64,000 nucleotides of DNA from Myxococcales bacterium (GTDB taxonomy: Bacteria > Myxococcota_A > SURF-8). Numbering within the stretch: position 1 is the first letter of the stretch; every line of letters starts with the position of its first letter. Under the pieces are notes generated by a model that saw only the letters and a list, made by a program, of their open reading frames with translations, was not told where the DNA came from and did not search any database. The translations under genes were made by a program, and so were the position numbers. Below are positions 36,507 through 44,555 of this stretch, one piece after another. The stretch covers positions 1 to 64,000 of the forward strand of contig QZKR01000180.1 of NCBI GenBank assembly GCA_003598065.1. The letters run 5' to 3'.

Positions 36507-36732
36507 CTTGGTAATTTTCTCGCGGATTCCCTGGGCGGGGTCCGTCCCCGCCTCCGGTTCCATTTGTTCCAGGAGACGGCTTTTTCCATCCAGTTTTGGC
36601 GTGCCGGCGGCGCAGTCCACCGGAACCGGCAACCCGGCAGTTCGCCGCCGGATGAGTTTTGGCGAGGGACACTTCCAAACAGAGGCAGGCCAGGGGCGGC
36701 GCGGCTTGAAAATTGGCAGGAGAAGTGACCGC

Positions 36733-37557
36733 ATGATTGAAAAGCAACCCAACATCGCCTTGTTGATCGATGCCGATAATTCCCCGGCCAGCAAGATCGA
36801 CGTCATCCTGGCGGAACTGGCGAAAGTCGGCGTGACCAACATCCGCCGCGCCTACGGGAACTGGAAGAAGGACGGACTCAAGGGCTGGGAGGCGGTGCTG
36901 CAAGAATACGCCATCCGCCCGATCCAGCAGTTCGATTACAGCAAGGGCAAGAACGCCACCGACATGGGGATGGTCATCGACGCGATGGATCTGCTCTACA
37001 CCGACCAGCCCGAAGCCTTTGGCATCGTCTCATCCGACAGCGACTTCACGCCGCTGGTGATGCACCTGAAGGCCAAAGGCTCGCAGGTGTTCGGCTTCGG
37101 CGCCAAGAAGACGCCAAAACCCTTTGTCAACGCCTGCACGCGTTTTCTTTACCTTGAAAACCTGGGGCAAGCCGCCGGGCCTGAAAAGCCAATGAGGCCG
37201 ACCAAGGCGAGTTCCGGACGCAAATCGGGAGAGGCTTCCAAAGACGAGACGCATGCCGCCAGCGAACCCGCGCCGGATTCCGCACCCATCCGGTTGGGCA
37301 CAGCCGCGCTAAAGCAGGACGCGCGGCTGGTCTCGCTGTTGCGCAATGTCGTGGAATCGGCGGCCGGTGAGGACGGCTGGGCGCCCTTGGGGTCGGTGGG
37401 GCAACAGATTGGCAACCAAGCCTCCTTCGATCCGCGCAATTACGGTTATCGCAAGCTGATCGACTTGATCGAAGCGACACAGTTGTTCGAGCTCGACCGC
37501 CGCGGGAGCCAGCTCGTGCTGCGGGACAAACGCCAGGCCAAGGCCAGCCGGAGCTAA
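36733..37557 (+). CDS. NYN-domain protein with C-terminal OST-HTH/LOTUS-like domain
   Basis: 274 residues. The NYN (LabA/DUF88) nuclease-like domain is at about 6-140: ALLIDADNSPASKIDVILAE, FDYSKGKNATDMGMVIDAMD and GIVSSDSDFTPLVMHLKAKG, keeping the acidic residues of the PIN-like active site. After a low-complexity linker, the last 90 residues (RLVSLLRNVVESAAGEDGWA, FDPRNYGYRKLIDLIEATQL, FELDRRGSQLVLRDKR) match the OST-HTH/LOTUS type. The pairing is common in bacteria and suggests an RNA-directed nuclease or RNA binding. It stands alone after the tRNA terminator. Confidence 0.9.
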   Translation: MIEKQPNIALLIDADNSPASKIDVILAELAKVGVTNIRRAYGNWKKDGLKGWEAVLQEYAIRPIQQFDYSKGKNATDMGMVIDAMDLLYTDQPEAFGIVSSDSDFTPLVMHLKAKGSQVFGFGAKKTPKPFVNACTRFLYLENLGQAAGPEKPMRPTKASSGRKSGEASKDETHAASEPAPDSAPIRLGTAALKQDARLVSLLRNVVESAAGEDGWAPLGSVGQQIGNQASFDPRNYGYRKLIDLIEATQLFELDRRGSQLVLRDKRQAKASRS

Positions 37558-37643
37558 ACGAAAAGGTGATGTTTCCGATCAGAACTTCAGGTCCCTGAAG
37601 GCGCCTCAAGGTCGCTCCAGGCGCGCTTGCTGCCGCCCTTGAA

Positions 37644-37703
37644 TCCCTCTCATTCGGTCCTATGTAACTGTCCCTCCGATCCTTCGGTCCCATTTACTCG
37701 TCC
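37644..37703 (+). repeat. imperfect tandem direct repeat
   Basis: Two units of about 29-33 nt. The first contains TCCCTC, then ATTCGGTCCTATGTAACTGT; the second TCCCTCCGATC, then CTTCGGTCCCATTTACTCGT. The second unit runs into the 3' end of the tamB coding sequence. Possibly an old insertion or recombination scar. Confidence 0.35.
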
Positions 37704-40700
37704 GTACCCGGCGTCGCAGGCTCCGGCGCGCCCGAAGCCGTCGAGGGGGCGTATGAAAAGCGGATTGGCACGTGCCAGAAGACGTCGATACCGCCCACAT
37801 TCGCATCGCCGTAAAAGGTTTCCAGGAACCATTGCCGAACGAGCTGGAACTCCGCCTTGCCTTCGGCCCGGTTGACGCCAAGCGGGGCGTTGTAATGGTA
37901 GGAAGATTCGAGATACACGCGGCGGCCGATGCGCTTTCCCGCGGTCAGGATGGGTTCCTGCGTCGTCTCTCCGAATGCAAGGGTCAGTCGATCGATGCCC
38001 GTGCGGCGGCGGATCTTCTGCTGAAGCTCGGGGTACTGAAATGCAATCAGGCCGGCGCCTAAATTAGCGGCCATGCCTTCGGCCTGGCCGCTGCGCTGAT
38101 CGCTGGTGTCAGGCGACCCTGTTACGAGCAAGGTGAGAATCTGGTAGTCCGGCATGGGCGGCTGAGATGAAAATTTCAGTTCAGGCCTTGACGCCCGACC
38201 GCGGATCGTCGCCGTCACCTGCGCATCCTGGAGGTCGGCTTTGGCCACGATATGGAGGTAGGGCTCATGGTTGATCCCGGGCGGGAAGCTGACGGTCGCC
38301 TGATCGATCTGAAACGTATTGCCCAGAAGATTGAAAGAACCCCGCTCGCTCTCCAGGTCGCCCGTGACCGACGCGCCTTCCGGGTCTATGTTCACCGTCA
38401 GATCGCCGTTCCAGACCGTGTCGATGGATTCGCCGGTAACCATCGCCTGGTTAATAAAGACGAAATGCAGACGGACAGAACGAGCGGCCGGCTCGCGGAC
38501 CGGAGCGGCCTCGGCATTGTCTTCTCCCGCTCCGACGAACTCTACCCGTGGATTTTTGGGAATCTTCTTGGGAACCTTCGCCGATTTCACCAGGACGTCG
38601 ATGGCCGTGTCTTTAAACTGCACATCGACGTTCACGTCGTTCTCATCGATGCGAAATGCGACGGCGACTTTGCTGCTGACCATGCTCTGCGGAGCCTGGG
38701 GCGCTTCGATCAGAAGCCTTTTCATCGTAATGTCGGAACTTCCGCTGACGCTCCGAAGCGTGGAGAAATCCGCGTGGCCGGTCGCCGTCACCTTTCCCTC
38801 CCCACTCGTGAATGAAAAGCGTTCCAGCGTCAGACGTTTGCCGTCCGCCTTCAATAATAAATCGATGTTATCGAGCGAATTCTTCAAATTGAGAAACGAT
38901 ACGGAGTCGGCCGACACTTCGACCGAGCCGGTGAGCGAGGGATCCTTCAGCGTACCCGAAAGGCTAAGATCGATCCCGGCCGTGCCGCTCAGATCGTGCA
39001 CCGCCCCCGGCAGCAGAGGATTCAGCAAATCCAGTGAAATATTAGAAGCGCTCAAGGTTGCTCGCAGCGGGAGGTCGATGAACGAACGCTCATTCCGGAC
39101 GATGTCATTCAGGGGCAGTTCGGAATCCAGCTGAATGGACACCGGCGGAAGGGCGCCTGCTCCGAGCGTAACCTGGAACCGCTGCCTGTCCGGATGCGCC
39201 TCCAGCACGGCCTCCAACGGCTGATCCACAAGATCGTCCAGAGAAATCCTCCCCTTGGCGGAAATCTTCACGTCATTGTCGGCAAGGTTTCCTTCCGCGT
39301 TTCCCTCGCTGTCCAGAGTAAACGCCAAATTATTCGGTAGCTTCACAAATGCCCCCAAGCGCTCGGAGTTGAAACCGCTCAAGCGCCAAATCACATGATG
39401 GGGGTTGTCCGGCGACCAGTGAATATCGAAAGGATCGAAACGGGCCTCGACGGGGATGCGCAGCGACATGGCGAGGATATCCTGGCCGAGGTCGTTCAGC
39501 TTTATATTCCCGTACGCAAGTTTGCGGTCATAGTTCAATTCGACGTCAAGCGAACCGGCGCTGTACCCTTCCACAATCAGGCCGGCGACCGACGCGTTGA
39601 GGGACAGGGAGGGTTCAGCGGGCGTTCCTTTGACTGAGGCCCGCGCCGAAAGCTCGCCGGCAAGCTTGGGCCTGGCCACAAAGCCATTGACTGTTTTCAG
39701 ATCGAACCGCTCGACGAGCACGTCAAGGTGATGCTGCCGCTCGGGCCGCCAGCGAACTCGCGTTTCCGCCAGGTTCAGTTCCACCGGTATCTTGGCGGTC
39801 ACGCTTATAGGGGTTCGGTCCGTCGCGTTCAGGCTGGCTCGCAAATCAACGAGGTCGTTGTTCCATTCAAGAGTGGCCTGGGGTGAGCCGATCTCAATAC
39901 CATTAATGTTTAGATCCCTTGCTTTGGCGTCCAGCACGACCTTGGGGGACGCGCTTTGGCCGTTCAACGTCAGGCGCACATCCAGGCGGCCCTTCAGCGC
40001 CGGTTTTTCAACGAACTTGTTCGTTAGCGACAGGTCCAGCGCTTCGACACCCAGTTCCAAATCGTTCCTGCCGCGCTGTTGGAAACGGCCCGAGACCGTT
40101 ACGTGACCGTCGTTGACGGCGAAGCCGAGACGATCGACGCTGACGGCGCCATCAGAATATTCAATCGCCCCTCCCTGGGTCAGTTTGAAGGCGACGCCGT
40201 CGTATTCCCCCTTCCCGCCACGAAGCTCGATCCGTAGCGGCGGCCCGGGCATGATTCCCATTGCCACATACCCCGAGCGGGTTTCGGCGGCGGTCAGATC
40301 CGCGACCAGATCCATTCCGGCCGGCGTTCCTTCCACCTGAACGGCGACGCTGCGCAGGCTGGTCTTGCCGTAGGAAAGATCCGTCGCCTTCAGCGAAGCC
40401 TTGAAGGAGCGGCGGTCGTCGATGGGCCTCGTGGTGTAAGCGGATGACGCGCCGGCGATGTGAAATCCAGACACCTCCAGTTCATCCACGCTGGCGTTGC
40501 CGACGCAAGTCGGCCAGGGCAGAGCCCCCTCGCAGGAGGCGCTGGCCTCGAACCGGCCGCGCATCGGCGGCAGGGCGAAGGCTTCCGCCACGGCCCCAAG
40601 ATCGCCAGCCTTGAAGCTCAGGTTTGCCCGCAGCCGCTTGAACTGCTCGATGTTTACCTGGGCCAGAAGATCGACCGCGCCGGCCTTGAAATCGAGCGAC

Positions 40701-41953
40701 CCGTCGATGTCGCGCTCATGGAGGCTTCCGTTCAGGGTAAAGTGGACTTTTCCGAGCGGATCCAACGTGCATTCCGAGCAGAAAAATTGGCCATCAGCCT
40801 CAAGCGTTTCGAGGCTCGATCCGCGGACCGAGAGCGCCCCTTCGCCGCCGATATTCCCTTCAGCGGGTGCGCCGAAGCTTTCGGGCCTTGCACGGGAAAG
40901 GATGAAGCGGGCGTCGCCGGCCATGGTTGGCTGAAACTGGGTTTCTGCGTCCATCTGCAGTTGCGAGTCAAGGACGGAGAGCCTCGCGGAGACGGATATC
41001 GCCCTGGGATCGCCTTTCGCCGAAAGCGTAAGTTGTGCGCCGTCCGGAACCGGAAAAGGAACGTAACCGGCCAGCCAGTCGCCCGAAGCCTCCACCTTCA
41101 GCGCGATGGAACCGGCCATTGTATAAGGCGTAAAATGAATGTCCTCGACGCTCAGGGAGCCGATGGATGTGTCGATGCGGGCATCGGTCAGCGAGGCGAC
41201 GCCCGAATTCCAATCCGCCGTCATGGACGCCTGCCGGACCTCCAGATCTGCTGGGGGCAGATTAGTCGAAAGGCTAAAAATGGTGACTGATGCATCCTCG
41301 CCTTTCCATGAGCATGAAAGATCCAAGGCCGCCCGTTCGACCAGCACCCGCTCTTCCCCATTCCGATGCCATACCAGCCGCGCATCCGTGATTTCCAGGC
41401 GATGCACGTCGAGGAAGAATGGCAGCGAGGGCCGTACCTCTTTCCGTTGCGATACGAGCGGAGCCTCCGGTTCGAGAGTCGCGCCGGTCGGCGATTCGGG
41501 CGCCAGATCGAGAAAGGCGCTGGCCGTTGCGGTGAAATGCAGGTGAACCTCGGCCCCGTGGATCTTCAGGGAGATCACTTCAAGCCGCCTTTCGACCACA
41601 GACGGAGGCTCCAGCGCGAGGTCGAGCGCATCCACGGCGATGGTGAGACCTCCGTGGCGGTCGGTGATGCGGATTCCCTTGATGTGCAGACCGGCGAACA
41701 GCGCGCCTGAAAAGTCCTCCACGGCGATATGACCGGGGATCATGCCGTTGTAAATGTTCAGGCCTATCGGCAGAAGACGGCGGGTGCCGGTTTCGGTCCA
41801 CAGCAGAAACACCACGGTCGCCACAATAGCGAAGGCCGCCGCGACTATGGAAAAACCCGCCATGCGCAATGCGCGCCGCAGCGGGCCGCGTCTGGGGCGG
41901 GGCTTCCTTTCCGTATCGCCCGCTGGCGGCGCTTTCTTTGTTTCGTCGTTCAA
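37694..41953 (-). CDS. tamB: TamB-like translocation and assembly module protein
   Basis: About 1419 residues. The start is a TTG at 41953 with GGAG 7 nt upstream and a TTGA overlap with the tamA stop. The frame is open much further upstream but that overlaps tamA. One N-terminal membrane helix (SIVAAAFAIVATVVFLLWTE, about 35-55) is followed by a very long beta-rich AsmA/DUF490-type body (GLHIKGIRITDRHGGLTIAV, VTATIRGRASRPELKFSSQP, LTGSVEVSADSVSFLNLKNS). The C-terminal TamB domain reads VESERGSFNLLGNTFQIDQ-like, then DYQILTLLVTGSP, GIDRLTLAFGE and GKRIGRRVYLESSYHYNA. TamB spans the periplasm to serve TamA and lipid transport. Confidence 0.92.
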   Translation of the reverse strand: MNDETKKAPPAGDTERKPRPRRGPLRRALRMAGFSIVAAAFAIVATVVFLLWTETGTRRLLPIGLNIYNGMIPGHIAVEDFSGALFAGLHIKGIRITDRHGGLTIAVDALDLALEPPSVVERRLEVISLKIHGAEVHLHFTATASAFLDLAPESPTGATLEPEAPLVSQRKEVRPSLPFFLDVHRLEITDARLVWHRNGEERVLVERAALDLSCSWKGEDASVTIFSLSTNLPPADLEVRQASMTADWNSGVASLTDARIDTSIGSLSVEDIHFTPYTMAGSIALKVEASGDWLAGYVPFPVPDGAQLTLSAKGDPRAISVSARLSVLDSQLQMDAETQFQPTMAGDARFILSRARPESFGAPAEGNIGGEGALSVRGSSLETLEADGQFFCSECTLDPLGKVHFTLNGSLHERDIDGSLDFKAGAVDLLAQVNIEQFKRLRANLSFKAGDLGAVAEAFALPPMRGRFEASASCEGALPWPTCVGNASVDELEVSGFHIAGASSAYTTRPIDDRRSFKASLKATDLSYGKTSLRSVAVQVEGTPAGMDLVADLTAAETRSGYVAMGIMPGPPLRIELRGGKGEYDGVAFKLTQGGAIEYSDGAVSVDRLGFAVNDGHVTVSGRFQQRGRNDLELGVEALDLSLTNKFVEKPALKGRLDVRLTLNGQSASPKVVLDAKARDLNINGIEIGSPQATLEWNNDLVDLRASLNATDRTPISVTAKIPVELNLAETRVRWRPERQHHLDVLVERFDLKTVNGFVARPKLAGELSARASVKGTPAEPSLSLNASVAGLIVEGYSAGSLDVELNYDRKLAYGNIKLNDLGQDILAMSLRIPVEARFDPFDIHWSPDNPHHVIWRLSGFNSERLGAFVKLPNNLAFTLDSEGNAEGNLADNDVKISAKGRISLDDLVDQPLEAVLEAHPDRQRFQVTLGAGALPPVSIQLDSELPLNDIVRNERSFIDLPLRATLSASNISLDLLNPLLPGAVHDLSGTAGIDLSLSGTLKDPSLTGSVEVSADSVSFLNLKNSLDNIDLLLKADGKRLTLERFSFTSGEGKVTATGHADFSTLRSVSGSSDITMKRLLIEAPQAPQSMVSSKVAVAFRIDENDVNVDVQFKDTAIDVLVKSAKVPKKIPKNPRVEFVGAGEDNAEAAPVREPAARSVRLHFVFINQAMVTGESIDTVWNGDLTVNIDPEGASVTGDLESERGSFNLLGNTFQIDQATVSFPPGINHEPYLHIVAKADLQDAQVTATIRGRASRPELKFSSQPPMPDYQILTLLVTGSPDTSDQRSGQAEGMAANLGAGLIAFQYPELQQKIRRRTGIDRLTLAFGETTQEPILTAGKRIGRRVYLESSYHYNAPLGVNRAEGKAEFQLVRQWFLETFYGDANVGGIDVFWHVPIRFSYAPSTASGAPEPATPGTDE

Positions 41954-43899
41954 AACGCATCTCCAAAGCTGAAATGAATCGCCCAACGGGCGTCGCCCGA
42001 GAAACGGGAAAACGTGTTCAAACGATAGCCGAAGTCGAGCCGCAGCTTGCCGACGGGACTGTCGTAGCGCAGGCCGCCGCCGGTGGAATAGCTCCACTGG
42101 CTGGGTTTGTATTCCATTTCGCCGGACTGAACGTCGCCGACATCGAAAAACGGCACGACATAAAGAACGTCGATGGTTTTGAAGCGCAATTCGACATTGC
42201 CGAGCGCCATGGTTTTGCCGCCCACGGGGAGGCTGGAGCATTTGCCGGAGGGGTCGCAATCCTCGATGCGGGGCGAAAGCCGCTTCAGTCCCCAGCCGCG
42301 CACGGTGTCGCCGCCGCCCAGATAATATTTCATCGAGATCGGCGCGCCGGGCTTCATGCCGTATGGGAAGATATAGCCGGTGCTGGCGCGCGCCGCCGCC
42401 TGCAAGTGCGAAAAGACCTGCCAATAGGCTTTTATTTCGGGAGTGATCTTGTGGTAGTCGTAGAAACTGCCGAGCCAGGCGCCCGAGATATCGTAGATCG
42501 CATCGATAATCACGCCGTTTTTAGGGTTGAAGAAATCGTCCGTGAAGAACAGCGTGTAGCGGAATTCCAGATAGTCGAGGAAATAAGGATCCTGGAAATC
42601 CCGTCCCAAGACCGTTTTATTGAGCTGGAAAAGGGACGACTGGCTGAAGAAATCGAAAAACTGCGCGTTATAGCTGGCTTCGGCCAGGGTGAAGCCGAAG
42701 AGAAAGCGTGAGACGCCGAAACGCAGGCTCGGCGTGTAATATTGATAGCCCTCCTGGATATCCAAAGCGAAGGAGGGCTTGATCGTCCAGATAAGCTTGG
42801 GTTCGAGCCAGCCCTTCTTCGTGAAATGCGGCTCCAGCTTCAGGATGGGGCCGTGCTCGTTCGGCTCCCACGGATACGGCAACAGGGCGTAGCCGGCCTT
42901 TGCCGCCAGGTCGAAGCGGACCAGATCGCCCGAGATGTTGCGGTGCGTATAAAAGAGCGACAGGTGGCTGTCCCAACGGTTGGATTCGATGCCGATGCCG
43001 ATGCCCACTTTCAACCGCTGGGGATTGCCTTCCACGACCTGGACGAGCAGGCCCAATTGGCCGTCCGGCCCAAGTTCCTTGTCCGGCGAGACCGATACCG
43101 AATTGAAGGCGTCCATGGCGTAGATGGCCTTTTCGATTCGGGTCAGAAGCTCGGGGGAATAGGGTTTGCCGGGGGCGAAATCGATCTCGGCGTCCAGAAG
43201 ATGCGACGGAATGGCGGAGAGTCCGCTATAACGAATGCGGCCAATCCGGCAATAGGGGCCGTGGCTGACGCTGAAAGCCACGTCCGCCCAGTGTCGGTCG
43301 CGATCCACTTCGGCGCTCTCCTGGATCGCAGCGAGACCGTAACCGCCGGATTCCAGAACAAGACGTATCTTCTCCACCGACCGGTTCAACGCCCGGATCT
43401 CAAAGCGGGCGCCTTGTTTAAGAGTAATGGCGGCCTCCACCTCCTTCTGGGAAACCGCGCCGTCCGTCCACGCGACGACGATCAAGCGCACGAGAATGGG
43501 CTCTCCCTCATCGACGACGATCGTTACGCGCACCTCGTCCGAGCCTTCCTTCAAAGGCTCCATGCGGATCTCTTTGACGGCCGCCTGGTAGTAACCGAAG
43601 GATTTGTACAGTTCCTCGATGCGCTTGGCGTCGTCCTTTGAAAAGCCTTTGCTGAAATAGTAGGTATCGGTCAGCCCGGTCCAGGTCCACCACGACGTTT
43701 CGTCCATATACAGGTATTTCAGAAATTCGCTCTTTTTAAACCGGGTCACGCCCTGCAAATCGATTTCGTGGATGATGTATTTCGGGTGGGTCTCGGATTT
43801 GACGCTTCCCTTCGACGCACAGGAGGCGACCCCAAATGCCATCCACAACGAAATACCCGCCAGGACGATTCGAAAAATGAGCGGTGGCGTATCGGGCAT
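41950..43899 (-). CDS. tamA: TamA/BamA-family outer-membrane protein with lipoprotein-like signal
   Basis: 649 residues from the ATG at 43899 (GGGAAG about 8 nt upstream); two earlier ATGs at 43932 and 43989 have no site. The signal peptide ends with FGVASCAS, which fits a lipobox. POTRA repeats follow: IHEIDLQGVTRFKKSEFLKY, LVRLIVVAWTDGAVSQKEVE and CRIGRIRYSGLSAIPSHLLD. A 16-strand Omp85 barrel comes next, with GGGDTVRGWGLKRLSPRIED (the VRGW signature), ALGNVELRFKTIDVLYVVPF and the C-terminal aromatic strand WAIHFSFGDAF. It works with TamB, encoded next by TTGA overlap. The lipid anchor is unusual for a barrel protein. Confidence 0.9.
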   Translation of the reverse strand: MPDTPPLIFRIVLAGISLWMAFGVASCASKGSVKSETHPKYIIHEIDLQGVTRFKKSEFLKYLYMDETSWWTWTGLTDTYYFSKGFSKDDAKRIEELYKSFGYYQAAVKEIRMEPLKEGSDEVRVTIVVDEGEPILVRLIVVAWTDGAVSQKEVEAAITLKQGARFEIRALNRSVEKIRLVLESGGYGLAAIQESAEVDRDRHWADVAFSVSHGPYCRIGRIRYSGLSAIPSHLLDAEIDFAPGKPYSPELLTRIEKAIYAMDAFNSVSVSPDKELGPDGQLGLLVQVVEGNPQRLKVGIGIGIESNRWDSHLSLFYTHRNISGDLVRFDLAAKAGYALLPYPWEPNEHGPILKLEPHFTKKGWLEPKLIWTIKPSFALDIQEGYQYYTPSLRFGVSRFLFGFTLAEASYNAQFFDFFSQSSLFQLNKTVLGRDFQDPYFLDYLEFRYTLFFTDDFFNPKNGVIIDAIYDISGAWLGSFYDYHKITPEIKAYWQVFSHLQAAARASTGYIFPYGMKPGAPISMKYYLGGGDTVRGWGLKRLSPRIEDCDPSGKCSSLPVGGKTMALGNVELRFKTIDVLYVVPFFDVGDVQSGEMEYKPSQWSYSTGGGLRYDSPVGKLRLDFGYRLNTFSRFSGDARWAIHFSFGDAF

Positions 43900-44204
43900 A
43901 CAGTTCTCTTCCCGCCTGCGCCATGCGTCCATGGGCGGCTCGCGGTCCCTGAGAATCTCATCCGGCCAGGACTGCCTATCGCCAATCATTGACGATTTCG
44001 GCCGATATCGCTATTCCCGATAAGATTTTCATACTGTAAATGCCTTGCCGCCACAATGAGAAAGCGGGTGTTTTCAATGTGGAGCGAATTTCCGGGGACC
44101 CGCGCCGTTTTGCGCCCGTTGCGGCTTTGAAGAACTACAGGGACTTGACTATGAGTTCCAAGCGTTCGTTGCGAATGCTAGGGTGCGCCTCGCCCAGGAA
44201 ATCC

Positions 44205-44232
44205 TTGACCGGAAAAACCGCCATGCTATATT
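44205..44232 (+). promoter_or_regulatory. strong promoter upstream of the histidine kinase
   Basis: TTGACC (44205-44210), 16 nt, TATATT (44227-44232) preceded by TGC (extended -10). Transcription would start near 44239, either for a short RNA ending near 44355 or as a 317-nt leader for the kinase. Confidence 0.5.
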
Positions 44233-44335
44233 GTGACCGTCACCGTCGTGATAGAGGCTAGACCCCGGATTTACTGAAGGTTCTTGCGCTTTTAGCAAAA
44301 AGGCGGCCGATAACATTCTTGATTTCGCCGGCAGG

Positions 44336-44355
44336 AAGATAGGCCTTATCTTTTT
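44336..44355 (+). terminator. weak hairpin with T-run in the leader
   Basis: AAGATA (44336-44341), loop GGCCT, TATCTT (44347-44352), followed by three further T (44353-44355). The stem is AT-rich, so termination may be partial; it could attenuate the kinase or end a small RNA. Confidence 0.3.
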
Positions 44356-44555
44356 GTTTGAATCGTATTTTTAAATACTGCGATTAAATTGCGCGCAATA
44401 AAGCCCGGTTTTTACTGGCCATAGCCTTGGCGTGTCTCTTAAATGCGTTTGACGAAGCGACTTTTGATCTCTATTCTTTGCTCGTTCAATCGATACGCGT
44501 TTCTCTTCATTCATAACTGGGCGATATTCTGCATCAAGATGGCGAGAGGATTGGG

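Larger units (their letters stand above)
43900..44555. other. 656-bp intergenic region with promoters, no clear gene
   Basis: It separates tamA (minus) from the histidine kinase (plus). A 73-codon frame from 44040 has no ribosome site and no protein-like composition. Two promoter-like sites point right: TTGAAG-17-TATGAG (44127-44155) and TTGACC-16-TATATT (44205-44232). A hairpin with T-run lies at 44336-44355. The rest, 44357-44555, is AT-richer and holds nothing recognisable. Confidence 0.6.

Noticed and set aside
44040-44261. 73-codon frame before the kinase
   Set aside because: No ribosome site, atypical composition, no signal or domain; overlaps promoter-like sites.
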